Source: Nitrococcus sp.
GTDB taxonomy: Bacteria; Pseudomonadota; Gammaproteobacteria; Nitrococcales; Nitrococcaceae
Length of the DNA stretch: 7,599 bases
Direction of reading: 5' to 3'
NCBI GenBank assembly: GCA_030452365.1
Contig: JAKDMK010000106.1
Coordinates: forward strand, 1 to 7,599
Shown: positions 1-6,456 of the stretch, one piece after another
Layout of the letters: each line of letters opens with the position of its first letter
Numbering within the stretch: the stretch's first letter is position 1
Program-made: the position numbers and the translations under genes
Notes under the pieces: model-generated
What the model was told of the DNA's origin: nothing
Seen by the model: only the letters and a program-made list of their open reading frames with translations
The model's database searches: none

Positions 1-770
1 GCTTGGACGCCGTCGTCCAGCGCCCCCACGGCATCCTGCTGGTCACCGGACCCACCGGTTCCGGCAAGACCACCACGTTGTATGCGGCGCTAACCCGGCT
101 CAACGAGCGCAGCCGCAATATCCTTACGGTAGAGGATCCCATCGAGTATCACCTCGACGGTATCGGTCAGAGTCAGGTGAACACCCGGGTGGACATGAGC
201 TTCGCCCGCGGCCTGCGCGCTATCCTGCGTCAGGATCCGGACGTGGTCATGGTGGGCGAAATCCGCGATCTGGAAACTGCCGAGATTGCGGTGCAGGCCT
301 CGCTTACCGGCCATCTCGTACTCTCGACGCTGCACACCAACACCGCCGTGGGGGCCGTTACGCGGCTGCGCGACATGGGGGTGGAGCCCTTCTTGCTCTC
401 CTCCAGCCTGGTGGGCGTGCTGGCCCAGCGACTGGTACGCCGGCTATGCCAGCACTGTCGACGGCCTCACAGCGCCGCCCAGGCAGAATGCGAAACCCTT
501 GGTATTGCGGTCGCCGAGGCGCCGACAGTATTTGCTGCCTCGGGTTGCGAGCGCTGCAACGGGCTTGGTTACCGCGGTCGCACCGGGCTCTTCGAACTGG
601 TCGTGATGAATGAGGCGATGCGCGCGCTCATCCATGACGGCGCTGGGGAACAGGCGCTGGAGGCGCATGCGCGACGGACCACACCGAGCCTGCGTGAGGA
701 TGGCGTGCGCCGGGTGCTGGCCGGGGAGACGACATTGGCGGAGATGGTGCGGGTGACGGTGGAGGGATAG
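1..770 (+). CDS. gspE: Type II secretion ATPase GspE, C-terminal half (5' end outside window)
   Basis: Cytoplasmic hexameric ATPase that powers pseudopilus assembly in type II secretion. It docks on the platform through GspL. About 255 residues are visible, against roughly 500 for the family, so the N-terminal GspL-binding domain lies upstream. The reading frame starts at base 3 and is open to the window edge; the TTG at base 3 is not a real start. Counting from that codon, the motifs run in order: Walker A GPTGSGKT (16-23), Asp box around [10 protein letters not shown] (42-51), Walker [13 protein letters not shown] (78-89), His box [11 protein letters not shown] (103-113). A four-cysteine zinc site follows (C149, C152, C182, C185), typical of GspE. 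All catalytic motifs look intact. The PilB family of type IV pili shares these motifs, but the downstream gspF-N genes settle the identity. An 87-base gap separates it from gspF. Confidence 0.96.
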   Translation, partial: LDAVVQRPHGILLVTGPTGSGKTTTLYAALTRLNERSRNILTVEDPIEYHLDGIGQSQVNTRVDMSFARGLRAILRQDPDVVMVGEIRDLETAEIAVQASLTGHLVLSTLHTNTAVGAVTRLRDMGVEPFLLSSSLVGVLAQRLVRRLCQHCRRPHSAAQAECETLGIAVAEAPTVFAASGCERCNGLGYRGRTGLFELVVMNEAMRALIHDGAGEQALEAHARRTTPSLREDGVRRVLAGETTLAEMVRVTVEG

Positions 771-800
771 CGAGGTAGTGAGGTGATGGTATCCACATGC

Positions 801-836
801 GGACGGTGCGGCACGCTTCGCTCCACGTGCCCTACG
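801..836. repeat. Hairpin-forming dispersed-repeat-like element between gspE and gspF
   Basis: This lies in the 87-base gap between the gspE stop and the gspF start. A perfect 6-bp stem GGCACG (810-815) / CGTGCC (826-831) closes a 10-base loop that contains CGCTTCGCT-like sequence, followed by CCTACG. The arrangement GGTGCG, then CTTCGCTC, then a GC-rich arm ending in CCTACG resembles a short intergenic repeat I recall from many proteobacterial genomes. That resemblance is from memory and was not searched. There is no T-run after the stem, so it is not a standard intrinsic terminator. In mRNA it could act as a processing or stability hairpin between gspE and gspF. Confidence 0.5.
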
Positions 837-857
837 CTCGGCCAGGGCGGTTGAGTC

Positions 858-2060
858 ATGACGGCCTTTGAGTATTCGGCGCTGGATGCCGGCGGCAAGC
901 AGCGCCGTGGCGTGCTGGAAGGCGATACCGCCCGCCATGTACGCCAGCAGATTCGGGAGCGCGGCTGGATACCGGTCGCAGTCGATGAAGTTCGCGAGCG
1001 GCGCCGGGGTGGCGGCCGGCGGGCAAGGGTGTCGGTGGCAGACGTGACGCTGCTGACCCGTCAGCTTGCCACTTTGATCGGCGCCGGTTTGCCGCTGGAG
1101 GAGGCGCTACGGGCGGCCGGCGCCCAGACCGAGCGCGCCGGCCTGCGTGCTCTGGTGGCTGGTGTGCGTGCCAGCGTGGTGGAGGGCAACAGCCTTGCCG
1201 ACGGGCTCGGGCGTTTCCCCGGCGCCTTCCCCGAACTCTACCGCGCCACCGTCGCGGCCGGCGAGCATACCGGCCGGCTGGACGTGGTGCTGGAGCGGCT
1301 GGCGGATTACACTGAGCAGCGCCAGCAGCTGCGCGGGAAGGTGCAGCAGGCGCTGGCGTACCCGGCCGCATTGATCGTCATCTCGCTGGCGGTGGTTACG
1401 CTGCTGCTTGCCTACGTGGTGCCCAAGGTCACACGGGTGTTCGAGGACATGGACCAGCGCCTGCCTGCGCTCACCCAGGGTCTGATCGCGGTGAGCGACT
1501 TTCTGCGTATAAACGGCATCTGGCTGGCACTGGCCGCGGCAGGGGCACTCGCCGCTTGTGCGTGGTTCTGGCGCCGGCAGGGTTTCCGGCGCCGGGTCGA
1601 TTTGGTGCTGCTGCGATTGCCGCTGGCAGGGCGCCTGGTGCGCGGGCTCAACGCGGCCCGCTTCGCACGTACCTTCAGCATCCTGCTCGGCAGCGGCGTC
1701 GCGGTGCTTGAAGCGCTGCGCATCGCCGCCGGAGTTATCGCCAATCGGCCCATGCGCGCCGCAGTGATAGAGGCTGCCGGTCGTGTGCGCGAGGGCAGCG
1801 CCATCGCACCGGCGCTGGAGTCGAGCGGCCAATTTCCACCCATGATGGTGCACCTGGCAGCGAGCGGTGAGGGCAGCGGGCGTCTGGAGCACATGCTGGA
1901 GCGAGCCGCGGTCAGCCAGGAGCGGGAGGTGGAGCGTACTATCGGGATGCTGCTAGCGCTGTTCGAGCCGGCGCTAATCGTCGCCATGGGCGGCGTGGTG
2001 CTCGTGATCGTGTTGGCTATTCTGCTGCCCATCTTCGAGCTCAACCAGCTCGTACGCTGA
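858..2060 (+). CDS. gspF: Type II secretion inner-membrane platform protein GspF
   Basis: Polytopic inner-membrane protein of the T2SS platform that couples the GspE motor to pseudopilin extraction and assembly. At 400 residues it matches the usual family length (about 400). Two related T2SSF domains are visible. The first, around residues 67-190, contains LLTRQLATLIGAGLPLEEAL and a membrane segment at about 171-189. The second, around 268-390, contains FARTFSILLGSGVAVLEALR and ends in a membrane segment at about 368-392. A further hydrophobic segment lies at about 221-238. The ATG at 858 is well bounded: an in-frame TGA lies at 852-854 and no earlier start is possible. Only a weak purine stretch (AGGGCGG, 844-850) serves as ribosome binding site. 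The stop is followed after 28 bases by gspG. No defect seen. Confidence 0.96.
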   Translation: MTAFEYSALDAGGKQRRGVLEGDTARHVRQQIRERGWIPVAVDEVRERRRGGGRRARVSVADVTLLTRQLATLIGAGLPLEEALRAAGAQTERAGLRALVAGVRASVVEGNSLADGLGRFPGAFPELYRATVAAGEHTGRLDVVLERLADYTEQRQQLRGKVQQALAYPAALIVISLAVVTLLLAYVVPKVTRVFEDMDQRLPALTQGLIAVSDFLRINGIWLALAAAGALAACAWFWRRQGFRRRVDLVLLRLPLAGRLVRGLNAARFARTFSILLGSGVAVLEALRIAAGVIANRPMRAAVIEAAGRVREGSAIAPALESSGQFPPMMVHLAASGEGSGRLEHMLERAAVSQEREVERTIGMLLALFEPALIVAMGGVVLVIVLAILLPIFELNQLVR

Positions 2061-2068
2061 GCTATATT

Positions 2069-2078
2069 AGGAGAGGAG
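2069..2078 (+). promoter_or_regulatory. Doubled Shine-Dalgarno for gspG
   Basis: Two consecutive AGGAG motifs (2069-2073 and 2074-2078) sit 10 to 15 bases before the gspG ATG. They are the best ribosome-binding match of the start regions in the window. GspG is the major pseudopilin and is needed in far more copies than its neighbours, so strong translation here fits its role. The sequence is direct observation; the expression link is inference. Confidence 0.7.
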
Positions 2079-2088
2079 AATTAGGGCT

Positions 2089-2550
2089 ATGAAGCGTTTC
2101 GTATACCTCGGCCAGCGCGGCTTCACGCTAATCGAGATCATGGTGGTGGTAGTGATCCTGGCTATTCTCGCCAGCTTCGTCGTACCCAACATCATGAGCG
2201 CTCCCGAGGAGGCGCGGATTACCAAAGCACACCATGACATTCGCGCCATCGAGAACGCTCTGGAACGCTACAAGCTCGACAACTACCGCTACCCCACCAC
2301 CGAGCAGGGCCTGCAGGCACTGGTGACCGTCCCCACGGCGCCGCCAGTGCCGGAGAACTGGAATTCGGGCGGCTATCTTAAGGAGTTGCCCGAGGATCCT
2401 TGGGAGCGCCCTTACGAATACCTTGGCTCGCAGGACACCGGCGGCCGGCCGCAGATTTTCACCCTGGGCGCGGATCACCGCCAGGGCGGCGAAGACCAGG
2501 ACGCTGACATCAGCAACGTCAAGGACGTCGAGGCGGGAACAGCGCCATGA
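2089..2550 (+). CDS. gspG: Major pseudopilin GspG
   Basis: Main subunit of the T2SS pseudopilus, made as a precursor, cleaved and N-methylated by the prepilin peptidase PulO/GspO (not in this window). The 153-residue precursor has an 11-residue leader ending QRG, then FTLIE, so cleavage falls after G11 and E16 is the conserved Glu at mature position +5. The hydrophobic stem runs to about residue 33. Family hallmarks follow: YPTTEQGLQALV (68-79), LPEDPWERPYEYL (100-112) and the calcium-binding loop region LGADHRQGGEDQDADI (126-141). That loop usually reads GADG and here has His at 130; the acidic residues D129, D136, D138 and D140 remain. The ATG at 2089 follows a doubled AGGAG. The stop overlaps the gspH start as ATGA (2547-2550), implying coupling. 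Confidence 0.97.
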   Translation: MKRFVYLGQRGFTLIEIMVVVVILAILASFVVPNIMSAPEEARITKAHHDIRAIENALERYKLDNYRYPTTEQGLQALVTVPTAPPVPENWNSGGYLKELPEDPWERPYEYLGSQDTGGRPQIFTLGADHRQGGEDQDADISNVKDVEAGTAP

Positions 2551-3167
2551 GCGTTGGCGGCAACGACGGCTACTCGGCGGGTGTGGGCCGGGCTGTACTC
2601 ACCCGTTCTACACGGCCAACCGTTGAGTGCGGGCCGTATCTACGTCCGCGCTGGCGGAGACCGGGCGGGGCCGGCGGCTTCACTCTGATCGAACTTCTGG
2701 TCGTGGTGGTGATTCTCGGGGTGATGGTAGCGCTTGCGCTGCCGGCCTTGGGCGACAACCAAGATGAACAGGTGGCGGCGGCCGCGCAGCGGCTTCATGT
2801 CCTGCTTGAGCTGGCTCGGGACGAGGCGGTGCTGAGTGCGCAAACGCTGGGGCTCGGTTTGACCCCAGGCGGCTATCGCTTCCTGCGAGCCGCCGACAGG
2901 GGCTGGGCCGTGATCGAGGACGATCGTGCTCTGCGGCTGCGCAGCTGGCCGCAGCCGCTGCAGGTGGCGATCACTGTCGCCGGCACGCCGGTCGACAGGG
3001 CAACGGAAGGCGGCGGAGCGAACAGCGGCCCCGCGCCATACGTGGTGCTCTATCCCAGTGGCGAGATCACCCCCTTCGAGCTGACGCTGTCTTCAGATGA
3101 GGCTGAACGCGTCTGGCGCATTGAAGGCGATACCAATGGCTCGCTCTCCCTACAACGCGTGCAATGA
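2547..3167 (+). CDS. gspH: Minor pseudopilin GspH with an extended leader
   Basis: Minor pseudopilin of the T2SS pseudopilus, a prepilin peptidase substrate. The processing site is GG|FTLIE, with cleavage after G44 and the +5 Glu at E49. It is followed by a hydrophobic stem (about 50-65) and a beta-rich domain characteristic of GspH/FimT. The mature part is about 162 residues, in the usual range. The ATG at 2547 overlaps the gspG stop as ATGA. The oddity is the leader: 44 residues, against the 5-13 seen in the other pseudopilins here. The only other in-frame start is GTG at 2583, which still leaves 32 residues. No ATG, GTG or TTG codon occurs between that and the processing site (F codon at 2679). 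The leader is basic near the cleavage site (RPRWRRPG, 33-40). Its 3' end overlaps gspI. Identity is firm; the start is less sure. Confidence 0.92.
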   Translation: MSVGGNDGYSAGVGRAVLTRSTRPTVECGPYLRPRWRRPGGAGGFTLIELLVVVVILGVMVALALPALGDNQDEQVAAAAQRLHVLLELARDEAVLSAQTLGLGLTPGGYRFLRAADRGWAVIEDDRALRLRSWPQPLQVAITVAGTPVDRATEGGGANSGPAPYVVLYPSGEITPFELTLSSDEAERVWRIEGDTNGSLSLQRVQ

Positions 3168-3588
3168 GCACGGCTTCACGTTGATCGAGGTGCTGGTCGC
3201 CGTGGCGGTGCTCGCCATAGCGCTGGGTGCGCTGATCCAGGCGGCCTCCGAGTCCAGCGCCGGAGTCGCGTGGCTGCGGGATCGGACCTTTTCTCATTGG
3301 GTGGCCATGAACGAACTCACCTCGATGCAGCTCCGCGATGTCTGGAATACCGGGGAGCAGGATAGCCGGCGCCGCTTCGCCGGGCGGGAGTGGCCGGTGC
3401 ATGTGGAGATTCGTGAAACCTCCTACCCGCAACTGCGGCGAGCAGACGTGAGCGTCTACGACCCGGAGGACGAGGAGCAGAGCCTCAGTCGGGTTACGGG
3501 GTTGCTGCGCAAGCCGCCGGAGGCCGGCCTCCAAGGCGGCGCAACGTCCATACCCGCTCCCCCGCGTGCGGGGGGAAGTGGCGGGTGA
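3136..3588 (+). CDS. gspI: Minor pseudopilin GspI
   Basis: Minor pseudopilin that, in characterised systems, nucleates the pseudopilus tip with GspJ and GspK. From the ATG at 3136 the precursor is 150 residues with a 13-residue leader ending EHG, then FTLIE; cleavage falls after G13 and the +5 Glu is E18. The motif WLRDRTFSHWVAMNEL (47-62) is characteristic of GspI. I chose 3136 over the upstream ATG at 3097 because it follows a GAAGGCG stretch and gives a leader of normal length; the longer start would give 26 residues and overlap gspH by 71 bases instead of 32. The family core ends near VTGLLRK (120-126). The last 24 or so residues, rich in Gly, Pro and Ala, are encoded by palindromic repeat-like DNA, and the TGA stop falls inside the first unit of a heptamer array. 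Core intact; tail probably not functional. Confidence 0.93.
   Translation: MARSPYNACNEHGFTLIEVLVAVAVLAIALGALIQAASESSAGVAWLRDRTFSHWVAMNELTSMQLRDVWNTGEQDSRRRFAGREWPVHVEIRETSYPQLRRADVSVYDPEDEEQSLSRVTGLLRKPPEAGLQGGATSIPAPPRAGGSGG
3513..3540. repeat. Strong palindrome at the 3' end of gspI
   Basis: The arms GCCGCC (3513-3518) and GGCGGC (3535-3540) flank a perfect 14-base palindrome GGAGGCCGGCCTCC (3519-3532), with only two unpaired bases (AA, 3533-3534). As RNA this gives an 11-bp GC-rich hairpin with a 4-base loop (3524-3527). It lies inside the coding region just after the conserved end of GspI. No U-tract follows, so it is unlikely to be an intrinsic terminator. A REP-type repeat or mRNA-stabilising hairpin is more plausible. 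Confidence 0.65.
3559..3574. repeat. REP-like GC palindrome in the gspI tail
   Basis: CCCCCGCGTGCGGGGG has 7-base complementary arms around a central GT, or a 6-bp stem with a CGTG loop as RNA. It lies inside the last codons of gspI, 18 bases after the first palindrome and 10 bases before the heptamer array. It resembles short repetitive extragenic palindromes, which normally sit between genes. Family membership is inferred and was not searched. Confidence 0.6.
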
Positions 3589-3647
3589 CAGGTGACAAGT
3601 GACAAGTGACAAGTGACGGGTGACGGGTGACGGGTGACGGGTGACGG
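3585..3647. repeat. Tandem heptamer array GTGACNN x 9
   Basis: Nine exact-length 7-base units run without interruption: one GTGACAG (3585), three GTGACAA (3592-3612) and five GTGACGG (3613-3647). The array begins at the gspI stop, with the TGA at 3586-3588 supplied by the first unit, and lies in the gap before gspJ. The units are grouped by type, which suggests growth by slippage. On the opposite strand the motif reads as repeats of GTCAC with CC or TT between. I recall such arrays scattered between genes in several GC-rich proteobacteria; this is memory, not a search. Copy number is likely to vary between strains. Confidence 0.9.
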
Positions 3648-3691
3648 GCCGGACTCCCCGGGTGCATGGGATAGAGGCTTCGCGCAGTGCA

Positions 3692-3698
3692 GGGGGAG
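3692..3698 (+). promoter_or_regulatory. Ribosome binding site of gspJ
   Basis: GGGGGAG sits 11 bases before the gspJ ATG at 3710. Because the repeat array separates gspI from gspJ by 121 bases, gspJ cannot rely on stop/start coupling and needs its own site. Confidence 0.5.
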
Positions 3699-3709
3699 CA
3701 TAGATTGCA

Positions 3710-4297
3710 ATGCGGGCGAGGGGGTTCACGCTCATCGAGCTGATAGTGGCGACGGCAATCTTTGCGCTCGTCTCGGTGATGGCCTATGGCGGTCTGCGCG
3801 CGGTGTTGGCGAGCGGCGCCGCGGCTGATGCCGAGGCTGAGCGGCTGAGTGCCTTGCAGCGCGCGTTTACCCTTATCGCCAGCGACTTCGCCCAAGCCGT
3901 GCCGCGCCCCGTACGCGATGCGCTGCGCGACCAAGTTCCGGCCATGCTCACCAAGGTGGATAGCGTGCGTTTCACCCGTGCCGGCATGCCCAACCCGCTG
4001 TCGCTGCGACGTAGCACACTGATTCGCGTGGGCTATGGTGCAGGCAAGGGCGGCACATTAGTGCGCTACCGCTGGCCGGTGCTCGACCGGGCGATACAAC
4101 AGGAGCCCGCCAGATCGGTGTTGCTCACCGGTGTTCGCGAGTTGCGGTTTCGCTTTTTCTACCAGGGAAAATGGCTGGAGTTTTGGCCACCGGTGGAAGC
4201 CGATCCGCCGGCGTTGCCACGAGCCGTCACGGTGGAGCTGGAGCTAGCCGACTACGGCGAAGTCCGCCGGCTGATCGCGCTGCCGGGGTCGCCGTGA
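3710..4297 (+). CDS. gspJ: Minor pseudopilin GspJ
   Basis: Minor pseudopilin of the GspI-J-K tip complex. The 195-residue precursor matches family length. It has the shortest leader here, MRARG, followed by FTLIE, so cleavage falls after G5 and the +5 Glu is E10. The hydrophobic stem runs to about residue 25. Family signatures are the AVPRPVRD region (63-70), FTRAGMPNPL (88-97) with RSTLIRVGY (101-109), and LPRAVTVELEL (169-179) near the C-terminus. The ATG at 3710 is preceded by GGGGGAG. Its stop overlaps the gspK start as GTGA (4294-4297). It is cut off from gspI by the repeat array, although GspI and GspJ bind each other directly in known systems. Confidence 0.94.
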   Translation: MRARGFTLIELIVATAIFALVSVMAYGGLRAVLASGAAADAEAERLSALQRAFTLIASDFAQAVPRPVRDALRDQVPAMLTKVDSVRFTRAGMPNPLSLRRSTLIRVGYGAGKGGTLVRYRWPVLDRAIQQEPARSVLLTGVRELRFRFFYQGKWLEFWPPVEADPPALPRAVTVELELADYGEVRRLIALPGSP

Positions 4298-5232
4298 GCA
4301 GCCGTCGCGAGCGCGGCGTGGCGCTGATTACGGCGCTGCTGGTGGTGGCCTTGGCCGCCACGGCGGCCACGGAGATGATTTGGCGAGAGCATCTTGCCAT
4401 CCGTCGCACCCAGAATGTCATCGCCCGAGACCAGGCTTGGCTCTATGCCCAGGCGGCGGAAGCCGTAGCTATCGTTTTGCTGGACAATGACCGGCGCAGC
4501 AGCCGCGTCGATGGCCTGGGGGAGCGCTGGGCAGGCATACTACCGCCCATCGAGGTGGACGCCGCCGAGATACGGCTAGCCATCTCCGACCTGCAGGGCC
4601 GCTTCAACCTCAATGTTTTGGCCGCGACCGGTGAGGGCAGGGCGCAGGCCGCCGCGCAGCAGTTCCGCCGGCTTCTGGCAAGCCTGCACCCGGCTTATAC
4701 GACCGGTCTGGAGGCGGCGCTTGCCGATTGGTTGGATGCGGATCTTCAACCCCGCTTTCCCGGCGGTGCCGAGGGGGACGTTTATTCGCGCCTCGATCCG
4801 CCTTACGGGGCCGCCAATCAGTTGATGTTCGTTCCGAGCGAGCTGCGTATGGTGGCCGGCATCGACGCCGCCACCTACCGTGCGCTGGGTCCGTTCCTCA
4901 CCGCGCTGCCGGAGTCGGCGACCACCTTGAATGTGAACACGGCGCCGCTAGTGGTGCTACGCTCATTGGTCGCTACAACCTCAGCGCAGGGTTTAGAGGC
5001 GGCGCTGGCGCTACGCCAGAAGAAACCCTGGGACAGTGTCGAAGCGTTCCTGCAGGCCCTGCCCGCGGCCACGGCCATCGAGCCGCAGTGGCTCGGGGTG
5101 GCCAGTGAGTATTTTTTGGTGCATGCAAGCGTGAGTCTCGATCGCGCGCGGCTGAGTCTCTACAGCGTGTTGCACCGACCACCACCGCCGGCACCGATAC
5201 AAGTGGTCTACCGCAGCCTGACGCGGCCCTGA
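4294..5232 (+). CDS. gspK: Minor pseudopilin GspK (GTG start)
   Basis: Large minor pseudopilin that caps the pseudopilus tip. From GTG 4294 the precursor is 312 residues, close to the usual 300-330. The leader is MSSRRERG, with cleavage after G8 and mature start VALIT. The +5 residue is Thr13, not Glu; absence of the +5 Glu is a known feature of GspK. An in-frame ATG at 4171 would overlap gspJ by 127 bases and place 49 residues before the cleavage site, so I rejected it. Family motifs include DLQGRFNLN (99-107), LADWLDAD (143-150), LNVNTAP (212-218) in the helix-hairpin-helix-like insert, and SEYFLV (271-276). An 18-base gap with a strong Shine-Dalgarno leads to gspL. Confidence 0.95.
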   Translation: MSSRRERGVALITALLVVALAATAATEMIWREHLAIRRTQNVIARDQAWLYAQAAEAVAIVLLDNDRRSSRVDGLGERWAGILPPIEVDAAEIRLAISDLQGRFNLNVLAATGEGRAQAAAQQFRRLLASLHPAYTTGLEAALADWLDADLQPRFPGGAEGDVYSRLDPPYGAANQLMFVPSELRMVAGIDAATYRALGPFLTALPESATTLNVNTAPLVVLRSLVATTSAQGLEAALALRQKKPWDSVEAFLQALPAATAIEPQWLGVASEYFLVHASVSLDRARLSLYSVLHRPPPPAPIQVVYRSLTRP

Positions 5233-5233
5233 C

Positions 5234-5241
5234 GGGAGGAG
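5234..5241 (+). promoter_or_regulatory. Ribosome binding site of gspL
   Basis: GGGAGGAG lies 9 bases before the ATG at 5251, in the 18-base gap after the gspK stop. It marks an independent translation start for the gspL-M-N block. Confidence 0.75.
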
Positions 5242-5250
5242 TTCCGGCCG

Positions 5251-6456
5251 ATGCGAGCGCGACTAATCCTTCGCCTGCCGGCCGAACCGGGAGAGCTCAT
5301 CGAATGGATCGTGCTCGATACCAGTGGGCGGCCTGAAGCCGACAGCCGCCGGGGCACGCCAGCCGAGGCGGCGGCCGACGCGGCGGGACGGCAGGTGCTG
5401 GGGCTTGCCGACGGCCTGGCGGTACTGCTTAGCGATACGGTAATTCCCAGCCGCAACCGGGAGCGGTTACGGCGCGCGGTGCCGTTCGCGCTGGAGGAGC
5501 GGCTCGCCGGCGATGTGGACTCGCTGCATTTTGCGCTCGGCAGCCGTGAGTCGGGCGGCCGGGTGCGGGTGGCCGTGCTGGAACGGGCGTGGCTCGCCGG
5601 GTGGGAGCAGGCGCTGGCCGAAGCCGGGGTCGTTATGGAGCAGATCTACCCGGAGGTGCTGGCGCTGCCGCTGCATACCGATGCTTGGACGCTGCTGGTC
5701 GACAGTGATCGGTTCCTGATCCGCACTGGCAATGAGTCTGGGTTCGGCGGCGACGCGGACAACATGGTGGCGCTGCTTGAGGCGGCGCTGGCCGAGGCCG
5801 CGGAAGGGGTGCCGCAGGGGCTGGTGGTGTATCGGACGGCGCAAACGCCACCGCGGCTTCCCGATTCGGCGCCCGCCGCCGAGCACTATACGATCAATGA
5901 TTCGCTGGTCTTGCTGGCTGCGCATCTCGATCCCGCGAGAGCGATTCGCCTAGGCACCGGCGCGGGTGCCGCCGGCGCAGACTCTCAAGCGCGCTTGCGG
6001 CGCTGGCGGCTACCTGCCGCAATGGCGCTGGTCCTGCTGGCTCTGGCAACAGGCCATGCCTGGCTGCAGCAGTGGGAGTTGGCACGTCGCTCCGAGCAGC
6101 TGCAGGCGCGTATCGAAACCACCTTCCAGGGTGCCTTCCCGAAGACACCGGTGCGCTCGCCGCGAATGCAGATGGAGAATCGCTTGGCGGCTTTGCGCGG
6201 CGCTAGCGATGGCGGCTTCCTCGGCTTGCTCAACGCCGTGGCCCCAGCGGTCGCGGCGGTGGAGCACGCTCAAATCACGGCATTGAGCTTCCGTGCCGGG
6301 AGCCTGGAGCTGGAGGTGACCACCGACAGCCTGCAAAGAGTCCAGGCACTGGAGCAGCGCTTGGCGGCGGCTGGTAACCTTGGCGTCGAAGTGGCCGGCG
6401 CCGAGGCGCAGGGCGAGCTGGTGCGGGCCCGGCTGCTGGTGGAGGCTGCGCCGTGA
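5251..6456 (+). CDS. gspL: Type II secretion platform protein GspL
   Basis: Bitopic inner-membrane protein that links the GspE ATPase in the cytoplasm to GspM in the periplasm. It is 401 residues, usual for the family. The N-terminal cytoplasmic actin-like domain covers about 1-240 and includes the recognisable AVPFALEERLAGDVDSLHFA segment (76-95). One membrane helix lies at about 254-271, just after a basic stretch (RLRRWR, 248-253). A linker and a periplasmic ferredoxin-like domain follow, with strands such as SLELEVTTD (351-359) and RARLLVEA (392-399). The ATG has a strong Shine-Dalgarno. The stop overlaps the gspM start as GTGA (6453-6456), fitting obligate GspL-GspM pairing. No defect seen. 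Confidence 0.94.
   Translation: MRARLILRLPAEPGELIEWIVLDTSGRPEADSRRGTPAEAAADAAGRQVLGLADGLAVLLSDTVIPSRNRERLRRAVPFALEERLAGDVDSLHFALGSRESGGRVRVAVLERAWLAGWEQALAEAGVVMEQIYPEVLALPLHTDAWTLLVDSDRFLIRTGNESGFGGDADNMVALLEAALAEAAEGVPQGLVVYRTAQTPPRLPDSAPAAEHYTINDSLVLLAAHLDPARAIRLGTGAGAAGADSQARLRRWRLPAAMALVLLALATGHAWLQQWELARRSEQLQARIETTFQGAFPKTPVRSPRMQMENRLAALRGASDGGFLGLLNAVAPAVAAVEHAQITALSFRAGSLELEVTTDSLQRVQALEQRLAAAGNLGVEVAGAEAQGELVRARLLVEAAP

Noticed and set aside
1..770. Type IV pilus assembly (pilB-pilC) locus
   Set aside because: The gene order with GspG-H-I-J-K pseudopilins, the GspG DPW and calcium-loop motifs, and gspL-M-N identify type II secretion.
2061..2070. TATATT (2063-2068) as a -10 box for an internal gspG promoter
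   Set aside because: No recognisable -35 sequence lies 16-18 bases upstream, and a single 5-of-6 match is expected by chance.
3097..3135. Longer gspI start at ATG 3097
   Set aside because: It overlaps gspH by 71 bases and doubles the leader length; ATG 3136 has a purine-rich stretch upstream and a normal leader.
3513..3574. Intrinsic terminator at the end of gspI
   Set aside because: Both hairpins are GC-rich but neither is followed by a T-run, and both lie inside coding sequence with the operon continuing downstream.
3634..3828. Small + strand open frame starting in the heptamer array
   Set aside because: It runs out of frame into gspJ and shows no domain or ribosome binding site.
3494..3934. 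Reverse-strand open frames across the gspI-gspJ gap with repeated SPVTRH-type residues
   Set aside because: The repeated peptide is only the translation of the GTGACNN tandem array on the minus strand; spurious ORFs of this kind arise from such repeats.
4171..4293. Longer gspK start at ATG 4171
   Set aside because: It would overlap gspJ by 127 bases and add 41 residues before an already complete leader; GTG 4294 overlaps the gspJ stop by 4 bases.
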